Source: Bacillota bacterium
Lineage (GTDB): Bacteria; Bacillota; Clostridia; Christensenellales; UMGS416
DNA length: 23,093 bases
Assembly (NCBI GenBank): GCA_023410875.1
Contig: JAEYPH010000059.1
Coordinates: forward strand, 1-23,093
Direction: 5' to 3'
Each line of letters opens with the position of its first letter. The stretch's first letter is position 1. Under the pieces are notes generated by a model that was given only the letters and a program-made list of their open reading frames with translations, did no database searches and was not told the origin of the DNA. Positions 1-7,642 of the stretch are shown here, in pieces. Position numbers and translations under genes: made by a program.

Positions 1-43
1 AACCGTCACGGCTGTAGGCTAAGACCTGAATAGACCTTAAGCT

Positions 44-70
44 AGCCGCAAAGAAAAAGCGGCTTTCTTT
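44..70 (+). terminator. Intrinsic terminator of a gene left of the window
   Basis: A 6-bp perfect stem (AGCCGC at 44-49, GCGGCT at 59-64) with an A-rich loop is followed by TTCTTT at 65-70, which suits rho-independent termination on the plus strand. No coding region could be tied to bases 1-43. The same bases can also form a second, incompatible hairpin (48-56 with 64-72). Confidence 0.5.
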
Positions 71-160
71 GCTGTACCTGTAAATCAAGCACAGCTACGG
101 GTTTTCACAGCAAACCTTCGGCACCAAATTGGTTGGATGATTATGAAATGAGATTTGGGA

Positions 161-976
161 TTAACTACGGACGATAGAATACTGTAGATTCAGCGGAAAA
201 TGCTCCGCTGTGACGCCGGGCAGGTTGGCGTTGATGTACTCGGTCAGCGTGGCCATGCCGGGCTCCTCGGAAGCGCCGTGGCTCACGCGCAGCAGCGGCA
301 TGCCCTCGTCCACGGCCCAGGCGATGTCCCGCCAATATCCGCAGCCGTCGTCGCACACGATGGCTGCGTCGCAGCCCATGGCGCGGAACACGTCGGGGTT
401 GCACATGCAGCCGGTGCCGACGCCCAGCCGGCGCACAGTCTGGCCGGATTCGCCATAGAACTGCACCGCCGGCTCGCCCAGTGCCGCCACGCGGCGGGCC
501 ACGTCGCCGGCCAAATCACCGGCGCTCACGGCGGGGACGTCGAAGGCCAGCTGGTAGCCGTTGGCCCCGGTGGCCGCCGCCGCTGTTTCTATGCCCAGGA
601 AGCGCGCCAGCGCCCACGGGATGCCTACAGCGGGGAAGCGGTCCCACACGTCGTGGTTGCGCATCAGCACGATGCCGTTTCGCTCCAGCAGCGCGCGCTT
701 GCGCCGGGCGGTGGCCTGCCGAGGCGCGCTTTCGGTGCCGGCGTCCAGCGTCTCCACTTCGTTGGCGTGTATCCAGAACGTGGGCTCGTGGGTCATCAGC
801 AGGTCGTATCCGCCGTCCACAGCCGCCTGCACGGCGTCCATCGTGCTCATCCATGTGACCAGCACGCGGCGGATGTCCCGCTCGGGGTCGCCCATCAGGA
901 TGCGGTCCACGGTCCGGTTGCGGTCCACCCAATTTGCCTGGCAGAGAAAGTGCTCCAAGATATCCTTGGCTCTCAT
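161..976 (-). CDS. Nif3-like dinuclear metal center protein
   Basis: A 271-residue protein of the NIF3/YqfO family, called GTP cyclohydrolase I type 2-like or Nif3-like dinuclear metal center hexameric protein in databases. Its physiological role is unsettled. Family features visible are the N-terminal helix with DILEHF, an LMTHEPTFW segment matching the metal-binding 'xTHHP' region, a second RNHDVWD histidine/aspartate region, and a late C-terminal histidine (SHGASEE). The reading frame runs 20 codons further upstream, but the ATG at 976 is preceded by AGGAGG (981-986) and starts the family-typical sequence, so it is preferred. It is transcribed divergently from the LarA-like gene and has its own promoter at 1035-1063. 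No TM or signal segment is seen. The family is fairly sure; the biochemical function is unknown. Confidence 0.8.
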   Translation of the reverse strand: MRAKDILEHFLCQANWVDRNRTVDRILMGDPERDIRRVLVTWMSTMDAVQAAVDGGYDLLMTHEPTFWIHANEVETLDAGTESAPRQATARRKRALLERNGIVLMRNHDVWDRFPAVGIPWALARFLGIETAAAATGANGYQLAFDVPAVSAGDLAGDVARRVAALGEPAVQFYGESGQTVRRLGVGTGCMCNPDVFRAMGCDAAIVCDDGCGYWRDIAWAVDEGMPLLRVSHGASEEPGMATLTEYINANLPGVTAEHFPLNLQYSIVRS

Positions 977-1034
977 GATACCTCCTGGCGCGGCTGTGCC
1001 GCGTTCATCGGGCAAGGGCGCGCGCTTACGCCCC

Positions 1035-1063
1035 AATATAGCATCCTTGCCAGCTTAGTTCAA
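1035..1063 (-). promoter_or_regulatory. Sigma-A-type promoter for the Nif3-like gene
   Basis: On the minus strand TTGAAC (1063-1058) is separated by exactly 17 nt from TATATT (1040-1035), 59 bp upstream of the start codon. It is back-to-back with, but does not overlap, the plus-strand promoter at 1083-1111. Confidence 0.6.
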
Positions 1064-1082
1064 TACGCGAGCGCCGGGCATC

Positions 1083-1111
1083 TTGCATCCCGGTGCGGAC
1101 GGCGATATACT
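1083..1111 (+). promoter_or_regulatory. Sigma-A-type promoter for the LarA-like gene
   Basis: TTGCAT (1083-1088), a 17-nt spacer and TATACT (1106-1111), about 43 bp upstream of the ATG. It probably drives the three plus-strand genes up to 3486. Confidence 0.6.
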
Positions 1112-1153
1112 CAGCCTATTCCGAGGAGAAGGCCAACGCCGGATGGAGGATAT

Positions 1154-2404
1154 ATGCAAAGCATACTGCTGGAAGCGCCGACCGGTGGCGAGATCACGAC
1201 AAATGAATTGCATGAGTCGCTGGAGGCCATGCTCTCGGGCCGGCGGCTCAAGCGCGTGCTGCTGATACCGCCGGACCTGACGCGCATGCATTCCCGCGCC
1301 GGCGAGATCACCGCGTGGCTGTATCACCGGCTGAGCGGCGATTGCCGTGTGGACATTCTTCCGGCGCTGGGCAGCCACGCCGCCATGACGCCGGAGGAGC
1401 TCTCGGCGATGTTCGGAGAGGACATCCCGCTGCGGGCCTACATCGTGCACGATTGGCGCAAGAACCTGAAAGCCGTGGGCACGGTGCCCGGCGAATATGT
1501 TCGAGAGATTTCCGGCGGACGGCTGAGCTACGACATCGACGCCCAGGTCAACCGCGTTCTTTTCGACGGCTATGACCTGATCGTGTCGGTGGGGCAGGTG
1601 GTGCCCCACGAGGTGGCCGGTATGGCCAACCACGCCAAGAACATCTTCGTGGGTGTTGGCGGCATCGATATGATCAACCGTACCCACTTCCTGGGCGCCG
1701 TGTGCGGCATGGAGAGCGCGTTGGGCAACGACCACGCGCCGGTGCGGCGGGTGTTCGACTATGCCGCCCAGCGGTTCCTAAGCGCGCTGCCCATCGTGTA
1801 CGCCTTGACGGTCATCCGCCAGCAGGGCGGGCGGGATTGCATCAAGGGCTTGTATCTGGGCGACCAGCGCGACGCCTTCGAGGCCGCCGTGGCCTGCAGC
1901 CGCCGGGAGAACATCAACTGGCTGGACAAGCCTCTAACGACCTGCGTGTGCCGCATGGAGCCCGAGGAGTTCCGCAGCTTCTGGCTTTCCAACAAGGCCA
2001 TCTACCGCACGCGCATGGCCATGGCTGACGGCGGCCGGCTGATTGTGCTGGCCCCGGCGGTGGATAAGTTTGGCGAGGACCCGGGCATGGACGCGCTTCT
2101 GCGCAAATATGGTTATCATGGCACCGACGCCACACTCCGGGCCGTGAACGAGAACGGCGACCTGGGCCAGAACCTGTCGGCGGCGGCCCACTTAATCCAC
2201 GGCTCCTCCGAGGGGCGCTTCCGGGTGCTATATGCCGCGCCCAAGCTGGGGCGCAAGGCCGTGGAGGCCGCGGGCTATGAGTACATGGACTATGACGAGG
2301 CCCTGGCGCTCTATGGCAATTTGAATGAGGGGTACAACCGCGTGGGCGGCGAGGAGGTGTATTACATCTCCAACCCGGCTCTGGGGCTGTGGAGGACGAA
2401 GTGA
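1154..2404 (+). CDS. LarA-like (lactate racemase domain) nickel-pincer enzyme homologue
   Basis: A 416-residue member of the LarA/DUF2088 family. LarA of Lactiplantibacillus interconverts D- and L-lactate using a nickel-pincer nucleotide attached to a lysine. Residues equivalent to the LarA active site are visible: Asp41 and Arg44 (DLTR), His75 (GSHAAMT), His152 (PHEVAG), Lys162 (NHAKN) and His178 (RTH). The 10- and 16-residue spacings between the last three match my recollection of H174, K184 and H200 in LarA, so an active NPN enzyme is plausible. The substrate cannot be read from sequence, because LarA homologues act on several 2-hydroxy acids. The cofactor genes larB, larC and larE are not in this window. 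The start is set by GGAGG (1145-1149) just before the ATG; the frame is open far upstream only because of antisense openness. The next gene starts 14 nt downstream. Confidence 0.82.
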   Translation: MQSILLEAPTGGEITTNELHESLEAMLSGRRLKRVLLIPPDLTRMHSRAGEITAWLYHRLSGDCRVDILPALGSHAAMTPEELSAMFGEDIPLRAYIVHDWRKNLKAVGTVPGEYVREISGGRLSYDIDAQVNRVLFDGYDLIVSVGQVVPHEVAGMANHAKNIFVGVGGIDMINRTHFLGAVCGMESALGNDHAPVRRVFDYAAQRFLSALPIVYALTVIRQQGGRDCIKGLYLGDQRDAFEAAVACSRRENINWLDKPLTTCVCRMEPEEFRSFWLSNKAIYRTRMAMADGGRLIVLAPAVDKFGEDPGMDALLRKYGYHGTDATLRAVNENGDLGQNLSAAAHLIHGSSEGRFRVLYAAPKLGRKAVEAAGYEYMDYDEALALYGNLNEGYNRVGGEEVYYISNPALGLWRTK

Positions 2405-2418
2405 CGGAGGGAACCGGG

Positions 2419-3087
2419 ATGGATGAGATCACGAGCTTGTTTGATCTGAACGAGACGATCGCACGGGATATTTTCACAGGGAAAAGCCACCCGTGGGAGG
2501 CATTGCCGGAGATTACGGCGTTTATCCTGGCGTTGGCGGAACGCCTGCCGGAGGACTATGAGCGCATCGGGGACGACATATGGGCCGGGAAGGGCGCGCG
2601 TATCGCGCCGTCGGCTTCCATCACCGGCCCGGCCATCCTGGGCCGCGGCTGCGAGATCAGGCATTGCGCGTTCATCCGCGGCAGCGTCATCCTCGGCGAT
2701 GGCGCCATCGTGGGGAATTCCACCGAGCTTAAGAACGCGATCCTGTTCAATGGCGTGCAGGTGCCGCATTTCAACTATGTGGGGGACTCCATTTTGGGCC
2801 ACAAGGCGCACTTGGGTGCGGGCGTAATCCTTTCCAACGTGCGTTCGGACGGTGCCGCTGTTCGTACAAAGCTGCCCGACGGCGCCACTGTGACGACCGG
2901 ACTGAGGAAGTTCGGCGCCATGGTGGGGGACCATGCCGAGGTGGGGTGCAACTCCGTCATCAACCCCGGCACGGTGCTGGGGCGCGGCTGCACGGTCTAT
3001 CCGCTTACGATGGCCCGCGGGTATGTGCCGGCGGGAACCATTTTAAAGAACACCGGGGAGCTTGTGGAGAGAAAGCCGAAGCCGTGA
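2419..3087 (+). CDS. GlmU-like left-handed beta-helix (hexapeptide repeat) protein
   Basis: A 222-residue protein with a helical N-terminus (to about residue 55) followed by repeated hexapeptide motifs of the left-handed beta-helix type, for example GPAILGRG, GSVILGDG and GAIVGNSTELKNAI. It matches the family commonly annotated in Clostridia as UDP-N-acetylglucosamine pyrophosphorylase. It lacks the nucleotidyltransferase (pyrophosphorylase) half of GlmU, so an acyltransferase or sugar-nucleotide-linked role is likelier than the annotated reaction. GGAGG (2406-2410) with an 8-nt spacer supports the ATG at 2419; an in-frame GTG at 2389 overlaps the LarA-like gene and has no better site. It probably shares the transcript of the LarA-like gene. 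The family is confident; the substrate is unknown. Confidence 0.75.
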   Translation: MDEITSLFDLNETIARDIFTGKSHPWEALPEITAFILALAERLPEDYERIGDDIWAGKGARIAPSASITGPAILGRGCEIRHCAFIRGSVILGDGAIVGNSTELKNAILFNGVQVPHFNYVGDSILGHKAHLGAGVILSNVRSDGAAVRTKLPDGATVTTGLRKFGAMVGDHAEVGCNSVINPGTVLGRGCTVYPLTMARGYVPAGTILKNTGELVERKPKP

Positions 3088-3120
3088 AGAACAGGCGCAA
3101 GAGCATTGGGGTGTAATGCG

Positions 3121-3486
3121 ATGGAGAAATACACGAGAGAGGAACTGGATGAAGTGCTGCGGATTGTTTCATCCGCGATCGGCAGATGTGAGAAAACACA
3201 GCCAAAATTTGCGGAAGGAACCTCTCAGCACACGCTCCTTAAGAACAGGATAAAGGCACTGTGCATCTCAAAATCGTTGCTAACTGATGAGACCGGTGCG
3301 GATGAATACACGAAAGAAGAATTGCAGGAAGCACTGAGGCCAGTATCCTCCATTATCAGCAAATGCGAAAAAGCGCAGCGGAAATTCGTGCAGGGCAGCG
3401 CGCATCATACCCGATTCCAGAACATGATAAAGGCAATGTATGTTTCGAAATCATTAATAACAGATGAGATTGACAAAAGAGGCTAG
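3121..3486 (+). CDS. Small protein built of two copies of one ~58-residue domain
   Basis: A 121-residue hypothetical protein. Residues 1-58 and 62-119 align along their length: KYTREELDEVLRIVSSAI against EYTKEELQEALRPVSSII, then R/KCEK, KF, TLLKNRIKAL against TRFQNMIKAM, and SKSLLTDE against SKSLITDE. It is a head-to-tail duplication of a short helical unit. I recall single-copy small proteins of this type in Clostridia, with no known function. There is no signal peptide, TM segment or catalytic motif. It lies 33 bp after the hexapeptide gene and may be co-transcribed, but its base composition is visibly more AT-rich and no strong ribosome binding site precedes the ATG. An in-frame TTG at 3106 is an alternative start. 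Confidence 0.7.
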   Translation: MEKYTREELDEVLRIVSSAIGRCEKTQPKFAEGTSQHTLLKNRIKALCISKSLLTDETGADEYTKEELQEALRPVSSIISKCEKAQRKFVQGSAHHTRFQNMIKAMYVSKSLITDEIDKRG

Positions 3487-3517
3487 AGTCCAGCCTCAGC
3501 GCCGCAGGCAAAAACAG

Positions 3518-4798
3518 TTATACGACCATTTGCCCCATCATGTACCCCACGAACAGATAGAACATCATCAGCAGCATAAGGCAGGTCAGCACCATATCCA
3601 CCCACCGCTTGCGCGTTACGGCGGCCAGCGCCAGCAGCAGCGGCACCGCGCCCATGGCATAGCGGTGGAAGCTTAGCAGCCACGAGGGCGACAGCATCAC
3701 CAGCACATACACGACCAGATAGCACGCCATGGAGGCCCGCAGACGGCGCGTGAGCGCCGGCAGAGCCGCTAGCAGCGCGATCATGCCCACCAGCTGCGGA
3801 ATCCATAGGAAGGCCCGGGTGTTGTCCGGCTGGCCGGAGCCGGCCAGCGCGCAGCGGAAGGTCGTCAGCACCGTCTGCCAGAAGGGCTGCATCTGCTGGG
3901 ACCAGTGCTCCTTCTGTATCTGCAGGAACATCAGCGGGTCGCCGTAGGCGATGTAGTTGACCAGAAGATAGATGGCCAGGCCCAGCGGAAAGAGGAACAC
4001 CCACGGCGCGCGCCGGGCAAAGGCCCGCCAGAAGTCCTTCGTGCGCAGCAGATTCGGCTGGCGCAATGCGCCCAGCTGATCCAGCAGCTCCACGAGGAAG
4101 GGCGCCGCCAGCAGCACGCCCAGGTTGCGCGTGAGCGCCGCCAGCAGCCCGGTTGCACCGGCCAGGGCCCAGCGGCCCCGGCGCATGGCATACAGGCTGG
4201 CCGCGCTTAACAGCAGGAAAAGGCTTTCGGTGTAGGCTGCGCCCAGGAACACCGCCGCCGGGAACACCAGCAGATAGCGCACCGCCCGGCGCCCCTCGTC
4301 CGGCCCATGGTCCATCTCGGCCAGGCGGTAGATCACATAGCACGCGCCCACCAGACAGCCCCAGGAAATCAGCGTTGCCGCAGTGATCTCTGCGCCGGGC
4401 AGCCACTTGAGCAGCGCGATCAGCGCCGGATACAGCGGGTAGAACACGATGAACCAATGCTGTTCGCCGCCGTTGACGCTCAGGTCCGACGTGTAGCCGT
4501 AGCGGGCGATGTCCAAATAGTGGGGGCCGTCCCACTGGCTCCAGGTGGCCTCAAAGCCGGTGCTGTACTCCGGGCCGAGTTGCGAGCGCAGCGCCCAGGC
4601 GATCAACGCCAGCGCCGCGCGGCTGCCGATGGCCGCAGCGGCGCACCACAGCAGCGTCCGCCGGGGCTGCGCCGGGGGGATATCCAGCGCCGGAGCGCGG
4701 GGGGCAAAACACGCGCGCACGGCAAACACCACCGCGGCCAAAAGCGATGCGGCGGAGCACACTTGCAGCAGGGAACCCAAGTAATCCAGCAGCGTCAA
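3518..4798 (-). CDS. PIG-V-like GT-C glycosyltransferase (multi-pass membrane protein)
   Basis: A polytopic membrane protein of about 426 residues with roughly ten hydrophobic segments. It carries the signature of the bacterial PIG-V/mannosyltransferase-like group of GT-C enzymes: WDGPHYLDIARYGY (about residues 89-102) in the first extracytoplasmic loop, FYPLYPALI, then TESLFLLLSAASLYA and LAALTRNLG. Such enzymes transfer a sugar from a polyprenyl-phosphate donor on the outer face of the membrane; the acceptor here is unknown. The chosen start is a TTG at 4798 preceded by GGAG (4809-4806) with a 7-nt gap, which leads straight into the first TM helix. Starts further upstream (for example ATG at 4852) would overlap the ATPase gene. 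It is the last gene of the minus-strand operon beginning at 7434. Confidence 0.75.
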   Translation of the reverse strand: MTLLDYLGSLLQVCSAASLLAAVVFAVRACFAPRAPALDIPPAQPRRTLLWCAAAAIGSRAALALIAWALRSQLGPEYSTGFEATWSQWDGPHYLDIARYGYTSDLSVNGGEQHWFIVFYPLYPALIALLKWLPGAEITAATLISWGCLVGACYVIYRLAEMDHGPDEGRRAVRYLLVFPAAVFLGAAYTESLFLLLSAASLYAMRRGRWALAGATGLLAALTRNLGVLLAAPFLVELLDQLGALRQPNLLRTKDFWRAFARRAPWVFLFPLGLAIYLLVNYIAYGDPLMFLQIQKEHWSQQMQPFWQTVLTTFRCALAGSGQPDNTRAFLWIPQLVGMIALLAALPALTRRLRASMACYLVVYVLVMLSPSWLLSFHRYAMGAVPLLLALAAVTRKRWVDMVLTCLMLLMMFYLFVGYMMGQMVV

Positions 4799-4830
4799 AA
4801 TAATTCTCCGGGGGAGAAAGAATGGATCTG

Positions 4831-5505
4831 TTAAACCGGCGTATCCAGCCATGGGGGGCGGGTGTACAGGTCTATGGGCAGCACATGGACCACGCCCAGC
4901 GCTTCCAACTGCGGGCACAGGTCGCGCCGGGCCATCGTGCATTCCACCGGCACGCCCAGCAGCGCCGCCGCGTCAGCCACGATGCGCCCGCCCTCCAGCA
5001 CGAGAGCGGCGGTGGTCTCGCCCATCAGGTTGGTGTTATTGACAAGCGCGTCGATGCGCACGCGACCGCGGGCTTCCATGTCCCGCGCCAGCGCCGCGAG
5101 GTCCTGCGCCGTGGCGCTCAAAGGCCGCTGGGCGTTGGCCACGCAGCGTACCCACGGCTTCGCGGCGGAAAGCTCCCGGTGATAGCGCCCCAGCGCCGTG
5201 GCGCCGGCGGGGTCGCCGCCCACATCCAGCACCACCGTGTCATAGGCCCCGGTGAACACCGCGCCCACCTGGGCCGGCAGCGCCGGGATGTCCACCGTGG
5301 TGCCTACGAACAGTGGCGCGATCAGCTCCACGCCGGCGCGGCGCAGCAGCTCGCCCTGCTCACCGGAGCGGAAAAAGGGGTTCACGATGTCCAGGTCCAC
5401 CAGCGCCACCCGCTGCCCCTGAGCGGCGGCATTCAGCGCCACGTTCAGCGAAAGCTCGGTCTTGCCGCTGCCGTAGTGGCCCAGATGCACATAGAACGCG
5501 CTCAC
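4831..5505 (-). CDS. MinD/ParA-like P-loop ATPase
   Basis: A 224-residue nucleotide-binding protein of the CobQ/MinD/ParA class. It shows a Walker A loop near the N-terminus (GHYGSGKTE), a VDLDIVNPFFRS segment, and Walker B/switch sequence VVLDVGGDPAG. This subtype (DLDIVNPxFRS) is common as an uncharacterised ATP-binding protein in Clostridia. It lacks the canonical deviant Walker A of MinD/ParA (KGGxGKT), so a role in segregation or division is not implied. The GTG at 5505 overlaps the upstream stop by four bases (GTGA), typical of translational coupling; an ATG at 5538 would add 11 residues and overlap by 37 bp without a clear ribosome binding site. The substrate or partner is unknown; the neighbouring membrane protein is a candidate. 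Confidence 0.72.
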   Translation of the reverse strand: MSAFYVHLGHYGSGKTELSLNVALNAAAQGQRVALVDLDIVNPFFRSGEQGELLRRAGVELIAPLFVGTTVDIPALPAQVGAVFTGAYDTVVLDVGGDPAGATALGRYHRELSAAKPWVRCVANAQRPLSATAQDLAALARDMEARGRVRIDALVNNTNLMGETTAALVLEGGRIVADAAALLGVPVECTMARRDLCPQLEALGVVHVLPIDLYTRPPWLDTPV

Positions 5506-5861
5506 CGGCGTGCCGAATGGCTGCCGCGGCCAGCCCACATGGCCCGCGCCCGGCCGTAAAGTGTCCTAACGCTATCGCCCAGCGCGCCCACGCCTTCCTC
5601 GATGGCGCGCCAGCGCCGCCGGGTCAGCTCTCTCTGGTCCGGATGGGTCAGGTAGAAGGCCTGGTCCACTGCAAAGATCGCCACGGCGATGATGATCGCC
5701 CATACCAACAGGCCTTGGCCCGAGGCAGCGGAATCGCCTTCGGTGGCACCCCGCAGGCGGTCCATCCACGGGGCCAGGTGCTCCTGGGTGAAGAACTGCG
5801 AAAAGAACTTCACGATATCCAGTTCCTTCAGCTTGTCCAGGTATTCCAGTATCGCGTTCAT
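5502..5861 (-). CDS. Small single-pass membrane protein of unknown function
   Basis: A 119-residue protein that I do not recognise. Residues 1-50 are amphipathic and charged (LDKLKELDIVKFFSQFF). One hydrophobic helix follows (LLVWAIIIAVAIFAVDQAFYL, about residues 51-71), then a basic, arginine-rich cytoplasmic-looking tail. The ATG at 5861 has a strong GGAGGGA site (5873-5867) and starts one base after the stop of the FAD oxidoreductase. Its own stop overlaps the GTG of the ATPase. Tight coupling on both sides suggests it is made stoichiometrically with the ATPase, possibly as its membrane anchor; this is inference only. Confidence 0.7.
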   Translation of the reverse strand: MNAILEYLDKLKELDIVKFFSQFFTQEHLAPWMDRLRGATEGDSAASGQGLLVWAIIIAVAIFAVDQAFYLTHPDQRELTRRRWRAIEEGVGALGDSVRTLYGRARAMWAGRGSHSARR

Positions 5862-5862
5862 G

Positions 5863-7434
5863 TCAATCCCTCCATTGGCGGATGACCGCCTCGGCGGCCT
5901 TCATGCCGTCCACGGCGGCGGAAAGGATGCCTCCGGCGTAGCCCGCGCCTTCGCCGGCGGGGTACAGCCCGTCGATGCCCTCGGCCTGCCCGTCGTCGCG
6001 GCGGGGCATGCGCACCGGCGACGACGTGCGGGATTCCACGGCGGTCAGCACCGCGTCGTGCAGCGCGAAACCGATCAATTGCCGGTCGAGGGCCTTGAAG
6101 CTGGCGCGGATGGCGTCGTTGAGCGTTTTGGGCAGTATGCTGTTGAGGTCCGCGGGCACGGCCGCCGGGCGCACCGTGGGCGTCACCGCGCCGAAGGCCC
6201 GGCTGGCCCTGCCGGCCACGTAGTCTTCCAGCCTTTGGGCCGGGGCCGTCCAGCCGCCGCCCAGGCCGTATGCCGCTTCTTCGATGCGCCGCTGCAGCGC
6301 GATGCCCGCCAGCGGCCCCTCGCCCAGCTCCTCGGGGCGGATGCCCGCCACCACGGCGCTGTTGGCGTTGTGGCCGGCCCGGGCATACAGGCTCATGCCG
6401 TTGACAGCCAGGCGACCGGCCTCCGACGAGGCGTTCACGACGCTGCCGCCGGGGCACATGCAGAAGCTGTACACAGGCCGGCCCAGCGTCTGGGCGCTCA
6501 CATGGTAGTCGGCGGCCCCCAACCGGGGGATCACGCCGCCATATACGGCGCGGTTGACAAGCTTCTGAGGGTGCTCGATGCGAAAGCCCACGGCGAAGGG
6601 CTTGGCCTGCAGGATCAACCCGCCGCGGTGCAGCGCCTCCACGGTGTCGCGGGCGCTATGTCCGATGGCCAGCACCGCCGCCGGGGTCTCGATGCGCTCC
6701 CGCGCGCCCACCAGCGCGTGCAGCCGGCCGTCGGGGGCGTCCAGGCCTTCCAGCGCCCAGCCGAAGCGGTATTCACCGCCCAGCTTCTCAATTTCGACGC
6801 GCAGAGAGGGCAGAATGTTCCACAGCTTGTCGGTACCCACGTGGGCCCGGGCGCTGTAGAGAATCTCCTGCGGCGCTCCGTGGGCCACAAGGGCGCGCAA
6901 AGCCACAGCGCAGCGCGGGTCCTTGATGCGGGTGACCAGCTTGCCGTCGGAGAATGCGCCGGCGCCGCCCTCGCCGAACTGTACATTGCTGTGCTCATTG
7001 AGCGAGCCGCCGCCAAAGAAAGCGTTCACATCGGCGCGGCGCTGCTGCACCGGTTGGCCGCGCTCCACGACGATGGGGCGCATGCCCGCCCGGGCCAGCA
7101 CCCACGCGGCAAACAGGCCCGCCGGCCCCGCGCCCACGACCACCGGCCGTGACCGGCCGGAGAAGGCCGAGGGCAGAGGCAGCTCCCACACCGGCGGCGC
7201 GTATGGCTCGGCCTTGCTGCCGGCGGCCTGCAAGGCGGCAGCTTCGTCGGCCACCTCCACGGCCAGCACATAGGCCAGGCGGATGGCGCCGCGATGGCGG
7301 GCATCCACGGCCTCGCGCAGGATGTCCAGCGAAAGGATGTCCTCGGGCCGAACGCCCAACTGCCGCGCCGACGCTTCGCGCAGCGCTTCCTGCGGCGCGT
7401 CCACGCCGATTCGGATGTCGCTTAACTTTATCAT
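5863..7434 (-). CDS. COG2509-type FAD-dependent dehydrogenase
   Basis: A 523-residue flavoprotein matching the uncharacterised COG2509 family (often annotated NAD(P)/FAD-dependent oxidoreductase). After an N-terminal domain of about 90 residues comes an FAD-binding Rossmann motif (VVVGAGPAGLFAAWVLARAG, about 98-117), then VVERG, the family block FGEGGAGAFSDGKL with its nearby NEHSN, and near the C-terminus GLYPAGEGAGYAGGI, which closes over the flavin. A CPGG motif (SFCMCPGGSVVN) is also family-typical. The length is normal. The physiological substrate is unknown. GGAG about 6 nt before the ATG supports the start. It is the first gene of a four-gene minus-strand operon, and its promoter lies in the divergent region shared with the M1 peptidase. 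Confidence 0.85.
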   Translation of the reverse strand: MIKLSDIRIGVDAPQEALREASARQLGVRPEDILSLDILREAVDARHRGAIRLAYVLAVEVADEAAALQAAGSKAEPYAPPVWELPLPSAFSGRSRPVVVGAGPAGLFAAWVLARAGMRPIVVERGQPVQQRRADVNAFFGGGSLNEHSNVQFGEGGAGAFSDGKLVTRIKDPRCAVALRALVAHGAPQEILYSARAHVGTDKLWNILPSLRVEIEKLGGEYRFGWALEGLDAPDGRLHALVGARERIETPAAVLAIGHSARDTVEALHRGGLILQAKPFAVGFRIEHPQKLVNRAVYGGVIPRLGAADYHVSAQTLGRPVYSFCMCPGGSVVNASSEAGRLAVNGMSLYARAGHNANSAVVAGIRPEELGEGPLAGIALQRRIEEAAYGLGGGWTAPAQRLEDYVAGRASRAFGAVTPTVRPAAVPADLNSILPKTLNDAIRASFKALDRQLIGFALHDAVLTAVESRTSSPVRMPRRDDGQAEGIDGLYPAGEGAGYAGGILSAAVDGMKAAEAVIRQWRD

Positions 7435-7490
7435 CTATACTCCGGGTTGTTCTTCTGAAGATAAACGTATTGATCTGTTCATACGATCGT

Positions 7491-7520
7491 ATTATACCCC
7501 ATTTAGCGGTCCAATTGAAA
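7491..7520 (-). promoter_or_regulatory. Probable promoter of the FAD dehydrogenase operon
   Basis: A perfect TATAAT lies on the minus strand at 7496-7491, about 57 bp before the start codon. The -35 region is weak: TTTCAA at 7520-7515 with an 18-nt spacer, or TTCAAT with 17. An activator or a 5-bp inverted repeat (CGTAT/ATACG around 7465-7484) could be involved, but this is not demonstrable. Confidence 0.4.
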
Positions 7521-7568
7521 CGGTAAGGATTGGGGGTGTTATGATCGGCACAAAAGTGTTATGAATGA

Positions 7569-7597
7569 TTGCTCTGAATTTGCGATTATACTATAAT
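7569..7597 (+). promoter_or_regulatory. Sigma-A-type promoter for the M1 peptidase gene
   Basis: TTGCTC (7569-7574), a 17-nt spacer and a perfect TATAAT (7592-7597), 46 bp upstream of the ATG at 7643. It probably also drives the downstream M23 peptidase gene. Confidence 0.65.
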
Positions 7598-7642
7598 AAC
7601 AAAATGGCAATCCTTTGATTGCCGGTGGGCAAAGGAGCGCGG

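Noticed and set aside
200..1153. Upstream extension of the LarA-like reading frame
   Set aside because: The frame is open only because it is antisense to the Nif3-like gene. A strong GGAGG and a promoter place the true start at 1154.
4831..5505. ATPase as a true MinD/ParA segregation protein
   Set aside because: The Walker A loop is GHYGSGKTE, not the deviant KGGxGKT form, and there is no ParB or MinC/MinE-like neighbour.
7465..7484. Inverted repeat CGTAT...ATACG in the divergent 7435-7642 region as an operator
   Set aside because: The arms are only 5 bp and such matches are common by chance. It is mentioned only with the promoter.
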